A stretch of DNA of 64,000 nucleotides from Temnothorax longispinosus (Eukaryota; Arthropoda; Insecta; Hymenoptera; Formicidae), in assembly GCF_030848805.1 (NCBI RefSeq), contig NW_027269992.1, positions 62,001 to 126,000 on the forward strand, written 5' to 3'. A program made the position numbers and the translations under genes. The notes beneath the pieces were generated by a model. It searched no databases and was not told the DNA's origin. It saw nothing but the letters and a program-made list of their open reading frames with translations. Each line of letters opens with the position of its first letter. Position 1 is the stretch's first letter. Positions 14,699 through 26,879 of this stretch are shown in pieces.

Positions 14699-15295
14699 GG
14701 GCCGGTTGTTCCACCTTTCGATAAATCTCGGCTTACTCGACAGATTACTACCTATAGGATAAATCTTACCGGGTAGTTTACCAGCTATTTAGTGAGCGTT
14801 GTTCCACGGTTATTAATCCTATACAAATTCTATATTATCATATTTGTTAAATAAATCTGGACGTGGACGAACTGTATATTGCTTGCGAAGCACCACTATA
14901 TATATTTCTTCATCAGATTCTTCGTTATCATCTTCGTCACCATAAAAAAATTGATTTTCGCATAATCCTGGTTTCATTTTCGATACCGTCCGATACCGTT
15001 CGTTCGATAATATCCAAATTCTTTATCGCAAAATATTAATATACAAATGCGTGAAACGTCAGATACACCAGCGCTGCGCATTTTCCGTTGACGGGGTATG
15101 ATTTTTAATCCCACTACGCATTTATCTGTCAGATAAGTCTTACACGGTACCCAAAGTACCGTGTAATTTATCTGTCGATAGTGGCCATTTATCAGGAAGT
15201 TAAATTTTACCGAGAAATGGAACAACGCTTTACCAGACATTTATCCATCAGAATAAGTTACCAGATAGTTTATCTGAAAGTGGAACAACCGGCCC
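14699..15295. mobile_element. 597-bp MITE, PIF/Harbinger-like
   Basis: The ends are inverted: GGGCCGGTTGTTCCAC at 14699 and its reverse complement ending at 15295. The element is flanked by the 3-bp duplication TCA (14696-14698 and 15296-15298). No transposase frame is inside. A 3-bp target duplication with GG-starting termini is typical of PIF/Harbinger non-autonomous elements. The superfamily label is an inference; the TIRs and the duplication are seen directly. Confidence 0.75.
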
Positions 15296-15298
15296 TCA

Positions 15299-18200
15299 GT
15301 TGCGTGGCGGAACTTGACAGTTTCCATCACAGCGGAATATCGGTTTTGTCAATCTGAGTTCCGCTTGTCGAAAGTGATGTAATACGATTCAAGTGTTGTT
15401 GTGTCATTGAATTTGCACGATAAAGATACTTGCACAATATACTTATTGTACAAACATTTAATTTTTTCAATTTTTTTTTACAATTTTTATTCTATTTTCT
15501 AGAAATAAATAATTTATATGGTTATTTTGATATATAAAATTTTGTATATAAAAGGTACTTTATTTATAATTTTTATAAGGATTAGTTAAACTTAGACAAT
15601 CGATAGATTTGTTATTGAATTAGTTTCGCACCATAAGAGCCTAAAAATATCGCGATGCATGATGAAGATTGATAGTAACGATGGAATAGTATCCATATCG
15701 GGATTTGTAATTTTATGGAGCTATATACAGTTTCAGATCGACGCGACTAATCGAATTGCACGAGTTTTTGCTGACGGCAAGTCGCTTTGAGAACCTTAAA
15801 ATTTGAAGTCGCTCAGACGCCCGTGAAGATTGATGGCCGTGGGTTGCCATTCGCGCTGAAATTTGTAACTTTGTGCGTGTATATACCGGTTTCTGTGTAC
15901 ATGAATCGGAGGCGTTATATGATTTCTATTAAAACTGGCGCTCTCTTTAAGCATTTGAAGTCTATAAAGTTCAAAGTCACGAGATTGAACGTAAAAATTT
16001 ATGGTAACGCGCAAACTTTCAACCAAAAATTTACAACTTTTGACGAGTATGCGTGTGCATGCGTAAGTAGATTTACAAAAAACTTGATAATTTTCCATTT
16101 TATATTTCTACACCAAGTTTTCTTTTAAATATGTATTGTTATACACATAATAGAACAATTATATAGAATTATTATAATATTTAGATATTTTAACAAACTT
16201 ATCACGAAAATCATACGAATCTGTGTTAGAATAAAGAGCTCTTTACTTTTATTACTTCAAACAATATATATGTATATTATATATGTCTTTTGTTTGAAAT
16301 CATCTTTATGTTAATTTTATATTGATTTTGTATAATAAACTCTTTATGTGATTTAAACAATGGATTATTGCTGTTAGAAGCGGGTATGCAGTAAACTTAT
16401 TAAGAAGAATATAACAAATGAATAATTTTTAAAGAAGACTTACGAAGCATAGATTCTCCAGTTGTGAATAATCCAAATGTTGCAAGACTGAATGCACAAA
16501 GTGCGTAGAATAATATGTTTATCGTCTAGTATTTCCAATAAATTGTTTGATTTGATGGACATGGAGTCTTACATAATGTCAAATTTCAAGGTTTCTTAAG
16601 CAACGCAAAAAGAGTCTAATGACGCTACATGCATAAACATTAGACTTGAAAAAGTTTATATAATCTTTCAAACATGGTGTGGATGTATTAGTTGTATATA
16701 TGAATTATGCGTATTACACACACGTACACAATATATGTATAGGTATATATGTTAAATTTACGTTTCAATTGATTTTTTTAATTATTTTAATTAGCTTAAT
16801 AATGAGATTGCAACAGAATAGATTAAAAATCTTTGAAGAAATAATGTACGATGTGATATACGTATATGATTAATCTTATTATTTATACATATATGTGAAT
16901 ATACAAGGTGTTTCAGAATTGCACGGCACTATTTTAGGGAAATATTTTCTAGGTCAAAATAAACCAAAAATTTTAGATTTTTTTAAACAACGTAATAAAA
17001 TTAAATTTTATGAACATTAACATGCATATACTTTCAAGACATGAGACATTTAAGGTCAGAGGATTAAGTTAGGTTCTCTACTTTTATATGATTAAAAGTA
17101 TAAATTAATATAAAGTATAAAGTATAAATTATGATCTTATAGTCTTTCAAATGGAGAATCCATGTATTATTTGAATATACATTATATGTATTCATGTGTA
17201 TACAATACATATCGCCGGTTAACAGTTGAGATCATTAATTGAAAATGTCTACTATATGAAATGAAATCAAACTTGTATATTATAATTTAATATATTTTTG
17301 TTATTTTTTTAATCATTGTTTTTATAATAAAATAAAAAATAATGTAAAGAGCAATAATGAGAACATGAAAAAGTTGAAAGTTGTATAAAAATTAATTTTT
17401 TCAAGATAAAAAGAATATTAGAGAAACTTCTTTTCTGTTAAAGTAAACATTCTTTATATTTTTTAATTACAATTTTTACTAACCTAATAATCTAGCTTCA
17501 AGTTTATTTATTTTCTCTGTGATAGAAGATTTTTCCATTTTCTATTTTCTAGAATAGTTTATTGCTCAATTTTTGGAAAAACGGTTTTATATGATAATCC
17601 AATAGTCTATTTTTTGAAATTTAACAATGTTATATTAAGAATCTATATTATAATTAATCGTACTAAATATAGCGTCTTATTTATTAAAATAGTATGTGAA
17701 TATTATTGAATTTAGGCAAATGACAGACATAAAATTACTGTGTGCTATAAATAAATCGTATGTTAATTTATCTTTTTCCAGTCTCGCATGCATGCAACAT
17801 TTGGTTATCTTTTAGGTACTAACAAATTCATTACGTAATTAAATCGGTTTATCAGCTCATAAAAAGTTGTAGAAATTTGTCCATTGAATTTTAGATTCAA
17901 TTATCGGTGCTCGAAAAAAGCGAAATTTAGCTTTGGTGGTCGTTGAGCGCTACGAGAAACTATAGAAGTAAGCAGTTATATACATAACGAAGGTGTGGCG
18001 TGGCTATTCCTAAAAGTTTATAACTTTATTACGGATATTCTGGGAAACCCGGAAAGAATTCTCTGATGCGAAAGTTTTGACAACTTCTCGCGTTCTTGAC
18101 GCGTATTTTAACTTTCTCTTCCTTTCCATCCGTCCGCAACAAATTCGGTGCCTCTCTATTTCTCCTTCAGATTTGTGTTCTTTGCAGAAGTTAACACTTA

Positions 18201-19187
18201 TAATTTGTTTCATATTCTTAATTTGTATATTTTCCAAAAGAGTTTATTTCGTGATATTAAATGAAAGAATTGGCAAAAAATTTATGTAATTAAGACGTAA
18301 AGGAAAACTAAAAAAACTTATATACATATAAGAGAAATCAATTTTAGAAAATTAATATTTCGCATTAATTAATATAACTTTTCTCTCCCGTGTCACCTTA
18401 TAAAGTTTATAATATAGGAAACTTAAAAAAAAGTTTCTATATAATATAAATTGAGCTTGCTTTTTATTACATGATGTAATTTTTCTGTGATTCATATCGC
18501 CGATATATTTCTTAATCTTAATGTGTTATAAATGTATAAATTTCATGGAAAAATTTTTGAAAAGGAAACCTTCGAGGAGATATTATTGACGATGCTAATC
18601 AACTATGACATTGGATGTTACTGGCAACATTATACTCGGTATAACGGCAGCCAAAATTCGTTTACAAAAATTACGGCAAGATCATCTTAAAATTAAAATT
18701 GACATGTAACAATGTAATAAGTATAACAGATTAATATAAACTTACCATAAAAGTGCAATTATAAATATATTTATATTTAAATACGTAATTAATAAATAAT
18801 TTTTTTTCTATAATATCTAATATTTTTTGTTAAAAAAAATAGCAAAGTGAATAGAAACATTAAGATAAAAGATGATAAAATGTGATTTTAACTTATAAAG
18901 TATAGTATTTCTATCCTACTAGGTTTTAAGTCAATTAATTATTTAATTATATACATTTTAATTTATGACATAAGAGTAACATATAACTGTTCTTAATCGC
19001 ATACATATATAAATTATAGATTATTAGTTCTTCTTAATTAGTCTAGACAAACTTTTATTAAAATGACAAGACTTACATATATTTAAACGATAAAAATTAC
19101 ACGTATTTAATTACACTCGAATAATTCGATGCATGTTGAATAAAACAGTAAAAAATAGAATTATATCTGAATTAATTTATTATTTAC
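15299..19187. other. Gene-free AT-rich stretch with a weak tandem duplication
   Basis: No gene is supported. Around 15790-16080 two adjacent segments of about 170 bp look like diverged tandem copies: both contain a TTTGAAGTC...GTGAAGATT/GTAAAAATT...AACTTT pattern and end in a GCGTG-rich patch, and they are open in the same frame. The remainder is AT-rich sequence with short ORFs. Confidence 0.35.
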
Positions 19188-19343
19188 TAAGCTCTTTGTT
19201 GTCTAATAAATTGTCAAAATATACTTTCAACTTTCCAATTGAAGGCGCGACACGAAAATGTTCTACAATCCATGTGTCGTTTATTACATACCCTGTTAAA
19301 TCCCATGTTCCTCTAACATCATCAACGGTTGTATTAATATAAC
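19188..19343 (-). CDS. Isolated exon resembling the takeout/JHBP family
   Basis: On the minus strand an acceptor (TTATGTAACACAG) precedes a 156-nt open stretch that ends at a GTAAAT donor. It encodes about 51 residues, including GTWDLTGYVINDTWIVEHF and the closing GKLKVYFDNLLDNKEL. The latter matches the conserved 'F.NLF.GNKEL' region before the last exon of insect haemolymph juvenile-hormone-binding (takeout-like) proteins, which bind small hydrophobic ligands outside the cell. No signal-peptide exon or C-terminal exon is seen within about 1 kb. The exon may belong to a gene with long introns or be a remnant. Confidence 0.5.
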
Positions 19344-19479
19344 CTGTGTTACATAAATTATAGTGATGCACATATACATAATTTTAATAATTCTTTACCG
19401 AGAGAGAACTTATAGTTGGATATATACAAAGGTGAATCAACAATTATCCACACTATTTCGAAAACTTATTAAAACAACA

Positions 19480-19489
19480 GAGAGAGCGC

Positions 19490-19530
<41 letters not shown>

Positions 19531-19640
19531 AGAATATAGTAACACATATACATGACACACGACACACTAGTATATAAGGTCTCTCTTTTTCTCTTTCTCT
19601 CTCTCTCTTAATTTTTTTATCTTGGGGAAAGGAGATCCTC
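19480..19640. repeat. (GA)n/(CT)n tract with partial dispersed module
   Basis: A (GA)n tract is followed by ...CATGACACACGACACACTAG TATATAAGG..., a (CT)-rich tract and TTTTTTTATCTTGGGGAA. This is the outer part of the same microsatellite-carrying repeat family seen at 13.3 kb, 33.2 kb and 42.3 kb, here lacking the GACGAGGGAC core. Confidence 0.6.
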
Positions 19641-20039
19641 GCGTGCGCGGATCACTGAGCTGGAATTAGTGCGTGTAGCAACAATGGACGAGTCTGTCGT
19701 CCTTGTGTGGCAAGGATCTTCTTCTCTGTCGACTTTCCTCTGTCTCGCTTCATCTCTTTCCCGTTTCCCCTCGCTCTTTTTTTCTCGATGTTCGTCTACT
19801 ATTATCGTTTTCTCCGATTTTGCGACTCTTTTGTTATACGGTGCCGCATTGTTGTCGCGCAAAGACTATCCGCCATTATCGTCGACAATAGCAACAGGCA
19901 ATTGTTTCTTAACCTATTGAGCTCGATAATCACTCAGTCAGTCGTCTAGGAATAATTATTAAATCTCGTGAATGATAGAGTTTGAAGAATTTCCATGTGT
20001 TTAGAAATATATTTTAACCCTGAAAAGAACTACTTATGG

Positions 20040-20083
<44 letters not shown>

Positions 20084-20892
20084 TTCCTGGGCTTAATATT
20101 ACATATTTATTTAGGTCTATGAAAAATAATAATTCTAATTATATATTTATAGTGATTTTCCTCGTCTATCATATTATTTTAATGTTATATCGTATAAAAT
20201 TTGATCAATGTGCTCTCATTTTTAATTAAAAAAGAAAAGTTGTTATACCTAATTAGTGCAGCTGTATAAAAGCATGATAGATGAGAAATTTTTACATAAG
20301 TGAAAAAAAGCAGGGTTCCGTTAAGTAATAAAGTGACTAAATGAACATACTCGTTTGAAATCCGTTATTTGGTAAAATGATTGCCTTTCAGCTGGTCTCG
20401 CTGACGTAAGTTTAGAGGAAAAATTAGACAGAGATTAATTTTACAATTATTTCCTAGTTATAATGTGAAAAATACTGTTTTGCTGAATTTTTCCTTCTTT
20501 TGTTGCGCGTTATAAACGTACGACGCATCGTTCGCAAAGCAGACTTTTGTTCGTGGCAACGAGGCAGAAATCATGTGGAGAGTAGATACGTATAACACAT
20601 AACTAAACAAAAAACTAATAATCACGCCGTTGGATCGCTGTACGCCGGAAGGCACGCTCTGCGTGTTTCGCTAGAAATGGAAATTCTTCCTGTCTCCGTT
20701 TCATCGTCTCGTTAATTGCCATTTTTGTCAATTAGGTTCACGCGTTTCTTTTTCACCTTTACAATTGTTAGCGCTTGTGCAGTAGGAATTCGGATTGATT
20801 CTTTAATGTTGTAAGCGCAGATGTGTGTGCTTTTCTCGAGTTTTCTGCAATTAACGTAGTTTCATGAGATTGACCTACGTATTTATGGGGGG
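19641..20892. other. Gene-free stretch with a (GT)n tract
   Basis: A (GT)n microsatellite lies at about 20043-20075. Overlapping short frames at 19.67-19.95 kb sit in a pyrimidine-rich patch and are not supported as genes. Nothing else is recognised. Confidence 0.4.
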
Positions 20893-20996
20893 TAAAAAAA
20901 CCAGAGTGGTGTAAGTCAAGTTTTTTTAAATATTTTCTCGTGTGCATAGATGCAATTTACATATTGTACAGATGACTTACACCACTCTGGTTTTTA
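20893..20996. mobile_element. 104-bp MITE with near-perfect TIRs
   Basis: TAAAAAAACCAGAGTGGTGT at 20893 is mirrored by ACACCACTCTGGTTTTTA ending at 20996; the inverted arms extend to GTAAGTCA/TGACTTAC. The interior is about 50 bp and AT-rich. TA at both tips is compatible with a TA target duplication (Tc1/mariner-like), but the flanks are low-complexity, so the superfamily is uncertain. It abuts (AT)n(AC)n microsatellites at 21003-21075. Confidence 0.7.
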
Positions 20997-21001
20997 TCTC
21001 T

Positions 21002-21057
<56 letters not shown>

Positions 21058-21075
21058 CACACACACACACACATA

Positions 21076-23102
21076 CATACACACTACTTTTTGAAGAAAG
21101 GTGATACAATAACGCAAATATTTATGACATTTCGCATGATCGCTATAAATTCTGTATAGTTGGATTCTTTATTATTTTTTATATATTCACTATTCTTATC
21201 TATAATAATTATATTAGTACAACGATATTTTTTCTGTCTTTCTGAATACGCGAATAACCGATTTCAATTTCACATAGCAAAAAGTGAAATATAATTATGT
21301 AGCTATCTAGATAAGATCTCTAGGCACGGAATTATACGTATAATGTCTCAAGTAGTAAAACTAGAGATTCCCTTGTTCTTCTATTTCCCGTTGAAATACT
21401 AGAAAACGAGCGACCTGAAGCACATTGTCTCTGCTATTAAGACAATTTGTGTTGTTCTCTCACACAAAGAATTTCACAGAATTTTACTTGCGTGTTCGTG
21501 AGATTAAAGTATATAGTTTTAAAGGATATTTTACATTGCACGAGAAATTATAAAATTGACAACTCTGATGGCTGACTCCACTCGGAATTGATTATCGTTT
21601 ACGAATTTGGCGGATAATTGTGTTAGACTTATGTCGAGCGATTTGATCATTTCCCGTGAACGACGACGAGAGGAGAAAACGAGCCGCTCCTCCTCGAACG
21701 CGTGTTTAAGAGCTTTCGTAAGCTCGCTGAATTTCTACGCTCGCGCCGCGCGCCGCGCCGGCCGGGAAAGCCTATCTATTTTCCAAATCCATTCTTTTGA
21801 TGGGACTTTTTGCGCGCTAGATTGTACACTGTTATGGAGATCCAAATCCACAAATCTGTCTGTCACATCTTAAATATATCCATTTTTTATGTTATCACAA
21901 AGAAAATATTATATTTAGGGTAGATTGTATCAAAGTTTTATTTGGTTTTTGAACATAAACTATTTATATGAGGACAATTTTAGATTAATAAAACTTTTGT
22001 AGTTCAATGTATATATAGTATAGATTTTACTTTTAAAGATTTTAAGATTTTATTACAAAGATATCTGATTGAAAGTAGGTGCAAAAGTGGCGAAAAATGA
22101 TAAACTTTCTTGACATTTACATACATATATGTATGTATATTAGATCATGGCGACTTTTTAATGTACTGCACAGAGCAGTGTATTAAACAGAGCACTGAAA
22201 TAAGCCAGCTGCAGCACTCAGCGCATCCGCAAATTAGATTATCAGCACGCGTCCATAGAGATATTAGGCGTCTCATATCGCGTGTGGAATTTATTTATTA
22301 TTAATATAATCGCGATTTATATTTTATCAGCTGTTCTAGACAGTTGTATATACGTATGCCATGAGTCAAATTAAAAATAATAATCAAGTAAGATTGACGC
22401 ATTGTATGTAAAAAATGCAGTAGCAGTTATCTTATGATTGACCGATTTCATTATGATTATGCTCGCAAGGAATAACAGAATGTACAGCATTTTCTATAGA
22501 AATGTTATATCATTTCCTGAGATTAAAGTTTTTTCCTGATTAACGAAAGCGACAGAGTTTTTTTTTAACAAAATCATAGCAATATTAATAGGTTCTTCGC
22601 GGATGATTGAGGAAATGAAAAATTTGTGATGAAATGTCAAATCTTGGGAGCAAAAGTGATACCTAATAAAACTTGTTTAATTAATCTCAAGTTGATTATT
22701 CTTCAATGTAATTTTACTTGTATATGGTCATGTTACAGAAACATTTATTAGTGAAGATTGGAAGACTGTTTAAGTTGAATAAGATGATTTACAATGAAAT
22801 TTTCATCAGGGAAGATTGAATATTCGATTGAATATTAAAGTAATAAAATAGATGAAAATACTTGGTAACATTTTTTAATATATTTATCTATCTCGGTTAT
22901 GGTTGTATTGAACGACCACAATTATCAAATTACGCTTGTAAATTGACAATTAGGTTATTATTCTTCGATGATTGTTTAAACGGTTTATTATAAGCGTTTG
23001 CGCGGCATAATCACTTATTGCTCAAGATCAATAGATTGTACGTGCTATATATATTTATTCATAGTTCATTTATTAACTTATAAACTGACATGTCTTTTAC
23101 AG
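21076..23102. other. Gene-free stretch
   Basis: No exon with motif support. A GC-richer patch at about 21.65-21.78 kb contains a short open frame without recognisable domains. Confidence 0.4.
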
Positions 23103-23204
23103 ATCGACTACCTGAAAGTTTATAGCGGGGGGAGGATGCATCGACCACCGCATCCTCATTCCGTAACCGACTCCCACCAAGTCAACTTGGTCTTTGAGAA
23201 CACG
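23103..23204 (+). CDS. 102-nt exon candidate of an unidentified gene
   Basis: A pyrimidine-poor but valid acceptor (TGTCTTTTACAG) precedes exactly 34 codons, followed by the donor GTAAAT. Only one frame is open; it begins IDYLKVYSGG and ends SHQVNLVFENT, with an HRPPHPH segment between. Local GC is far higher than in the flanks, as expected for a real exon in an AT-rich intron. Length divisible by three with phase 0 at both ends makes it a possible cassette exon. The beginning faintly recalls CUB-domain 'DYLKV' strands, but I do not assign a family. Confidence 0.4.
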
Positions 23205-23731
23205 GTAAATATATCTCTATTTTTTACTTATTTATGGCAATCTTATAATCATAATCACTCGTATATGATTATTTCTTCTCCTGTTTATCTGAGCAAATAA
23301 TGTCTAATGTTGTTCCGACTTTGAATCGAAATTCGAAGACGAGGAAACCCTTTTTCTTCAAGGAAACTCCGTTGGCTTGTCTAGGTATTTAATCGTTATA
23401 GGATAGAACGTCAAGTAAAAATTATTTAAGTAATTGCTACGATAAATTATCTGTTGCGATTATAAAATGTTTGCAATGAGTCTTTGAAATCTAATAAGAA
23501 AGCCTGTGGAAGTTTTCTTTTTTCTAAATTTATATACATTCATAATCATGTATGACGCATAGTCCTTTTTTTGATTGAGAAGTGATACAATTGTATTTAT
23601 CAAAATCAATACCGGATATAAATTATGACGATATCAGTTTGTCTATATGTAAATAATCAAACGTTTAATTAAACAATTTTGGTAATTAGGATTTGATGTC
23701 AATTTGGTATCGAACGCGTGTGGCAGAGTAC

Positions 23732-24652
23732 CTGCAGGGTGTCTGTGAAGTTGGCATATCATTTTCCGGTAGATCAAAAATAAAAGGCAGTTCTTGTCGC
23801 ATGCAATTAAGTTTCTATAATTCCTGATACTTTTTAGTAATAGTTTTGATGATTTTACCAAAAAACAGTCGATCGAAAAAATGATCTGCTCTTTCCGTAG
23901 CAGATCATTTTCTAGCAAATCTAAAAAAAAAAGAGTTCTTGTTGCATGTGCAGTCGAGTTCTATAGTTTTTGATTTTTCAAATATTTCTGAACATACTAA
24001 AGCATTTTCTAAAAAGTTCCCGACCCTGGCAATGTCGTATGGTTGTTTTCAAGCGGTATTAATTTTTTAAACAATCATACGACATTGCCAGGGTCGGGAA
24101 CTTTTTAGAAAATATTTTAGTATGTTCAGAATTATTCGATAAATATTTTAGATAAACCGAAACTGCGAAATTTTGTACAGCATATCACCCTATTCTTTCT
24201 AAGTACTTGGTTTTTGGGCGGTATTAATTTTTTAAACAATTGTACAATATTGTTAATGTCGGGAACTTTAGAAAATGCTTCAGTATGCTCAAAACTATTC
24301 AAAAATATTTTAAATAAACCGGAATTCTGAGATTTCGGAAAATTAGCAGATAATTTTTTTAGTGGACTTTTTCTGGCAAAATCAACAAAACTATTATTAA
24401 AAAGTATCAACAACTATAGAACTCGACTGCATGCGACAAGAACTCTTTTTTATTTTAGATTTGCTATAGAAAATGATCTGCTACGGAAAGTTAACAGATC
24501 ATTTTTTCAATCGACTGTTTTTTGGGTAAAATCATTAGAACTATTACTAAAAAGTATCAGAAACTATAGGAACTTGATTGCATGCGACAAAAACTGCCTT
24601 TTATTTTTGATCCACCGGAAAATGATATGCCAACTTTACAGACACCCTGCAG
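23732..24652. mobile_element. 921-bp foldback element with long inverted arms
   Basis: CTGCAGGGTGTCTGTGAAG at 23732 is repeated inverted at the right end (…CTTTACAGACACCCTGCAG, 24652). The arms continue inward for roughly 300-400 bp with moderate divergence, including AAATGATCTGCT and AAAAGGCAGTT blocks on both sides. Inside lies a second, nearly perfect hairpin (about 23990-24127) around GTTCCCGACCCTGGCAATGT and its complement. There are no coding frames with motifs. It is a non-autonomous foldback/MITE-type element; I could not define a target duplication. Confidence 0.75.
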
Positions 24653-24855
24653 AGCCGTTCTTGCGGCGGTGGCGCGACGGGCAAGAAGTTGAATGAGAGA
24701 AGCAATTTGGAAATTATAGTGTGTGGTGGCTCGGGACAAAAGGAAAAGTGAGATACATTGATACAAATGACATAACAGGTCGTATAAATCATTCGTCGAG
24801 TCGGACAGTGGTCTTTGAGCGGTTACTATCCGTTGCTGGATGGATGCTTTGAGCG

Positions 24856-24858
<3 letters not shown>

Positions 24859-24912
<54 letters not shown>
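24859..24912. repeat. (CAG)18 trinucleotide repeat
   Basis: Eighteen uninterrupted CAG units in a GC-richer segment. Forward frames read as poly-Ser, poly-Ala or poly-Gln, but no flanking coding exon can be demonstrated. It may lie in the 5' UTR of a transcript starting near here, upstream of the ATG at 25150. Confidence 0.9.
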
Positions 24913-24914
<2 letters not shown>

Positions 24915-25149
24915 GCGCTTCTCTATCCTCATTCGCCTGCATCCTCATCTCCTTCTCCTCTCTTCTTCGCTCGCTCCTTTGCGGCTCGATCGACCGTCCG
25001 TCGACTCCTTAAGCGCATTTCACACGATCGCCCAACAGTGACTTTCTACAGAGAGGTCTCTTAGATCAATTCAAGTGTCGTTATTGGCGTAAATTTACGT
25101 CATTGTTTGTTTATTGTTCCGCATGGCGATTAACTAATCGCGAAGGTTG

Positions 25150-25281
25150 ATGAATATTAATCGCGGCGAGATCATCGGCGCGTTCTTTCTCAATCAGTTT
25201 CTCGAGCGTATTTTACATTTTTTGCAATATTCTTATGACATTGCATCGGCTGCTGACATTCGCGTGGATATGCAAATCAAA
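25150..25281 (+). CDS. Weak candidate first coding exon
   Basis: ATG at 25150 opens 44 codons (MNINRGEIIGAFFLNQ... to DIRVDMQIK) and is followed by GTAGGT, an acceptable donor. Codons are mixed-GC, unlike the AT-rich sequence after 25281. A CAG-repeat-bearing, GC-richer region upstream could be a 5' UTR. No domain is recognised and no next exon was found, so this is offered with low confidence. Confidence 0.25.
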
Positions 25282-26879
25282 GTAGGTTACATTACGTATT
25301 ACGTATCAAGCATTATCGTATTTTTAATCGTGGTTATTTTTGTCATGTCTTATCATAATTATTATTTATTGAATATCTATATATCCGAAATAATTATCGT
25401 CAAGTTAATTAAATATCTTTTATTTTCCATTTCTGGTTTTCGAATGTTATGCCATCATCTATATCAGCGAGATTTGAAAGATTTGAAACTGGAGTTTTGT
25501 TAATTGTAATTTGAATTTTCAAGCTTATAAACACATGACAAAGTAATCTCATTATTTAATTAAAAAACAAGATAGGGTTTAACGAGTTGTGATGGGTTTT
25601 GCGTCAGCTTAATATGATATACATGCATAATTTAAAAAAAATTCAAACGTGGGAGAGAGTTTTGTACGTCACAACCTTTACTCCTCTTCTTTCATGTAAA
25701 GTAAACCAATTTATTCATAATCATTAATCTTTCGTCAAATCACTTCCAATTCCTGTCAAGTAACCATCTCCCACACGCGAATCAAACGGTTAATTAAATT
25801 CTCTTCCCCGTTGTATGCAAATTACATTTAATCCTTTTCTCCCAACATATATGTACTTGTACATCTAATTATAGCATTGGTAAATTATTTAGATTATTAC
25901 GTAATTTTTATTTTGTTTTTCATTTTTCTCTCTGAAATTTCATTTGCGTACCGCAACTGTTATAGTGAGGTCAATTCTGCAACAATAGCTTTATATATTA
26001 CGTTAACGAAATAGAATGCGTTTTCATAATTTTCATATAACAGCTGCATAGCCTGCATGTAAATATTAAGATTATAAAGATGTAAATCCGTGCCGCGTTT
26101 ACGAGCTACTATGAAATTACGAATAGGTACTGATACTGTATATACTCTAGATACGTGTGTATGTATTCAGTGTAACGAAATTTAATTTAATCCTCCATGC
26201 ACAATACGGACAAGAAAATTTCATTAAACTACCAGCCATCGTTTCGACCTTATGTGGGGAACAAAATTTAATTTCCCAGTAATATATCAAAACAATTTTT
26301 AATATATGGATGTTAATATCAACTCCATTTTACAACATTCTTCCTTTGGTTTGCTTTGATTTATTTCATTAAATGATTTTGTATATGAAATATATTTTAT
26401 TTTATTTTTCGCACATTTTTTAAACTTTTATTGAAATCATATATAAGATAGATTTTATACATATATTGTAAAAAACTATGTTATATAGGAAACTCCAACG
26501 TGATTATAGATTTATAGAGAAAAAGCAAATATATATATATATATATAATTAAAAATAATAATAATAAAATTTGAATGTTTTATGTGTCTCATAAATCTAA
26601 AGTTGTGTGCGTCAATTTGGTATTTGGTATCGAATTGTTAGGAATCAGATTTAATTTCACAGCTTCTCGATCGCGCTTGTAATCGAATATGTTTGAGTAT
26701 GTTCACAAACAAAACGATCAAGAGATCCACATCAAATTCCTTAAAAAAAAAGGAAAAAATCGAGAAAAAAAAAGAAACGAAATCGCACGTTGAAGCTACA
26801 GGTGGCTCGACATTTCCCCCTCTCTCGCCGGCCGACCGCGACGTGATACGCGCTCCCCCCGTTGACACGGACCTGAACT
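25282..26879. other. Gene-free AT-rich stretch
   Basis: No supported features apart from short (AT)n and poly-A/T runs. Opposing short frames at 26.64-26.88 kb are not convincing. Confidence 0.4.

Noticed and set aside
24815..25064. Poly-Ser/poly-Ala frames over the CAG repeat as a gene
   Set aside because: No splice context or non-repetitive coding part; likely untranslated or non-coding.
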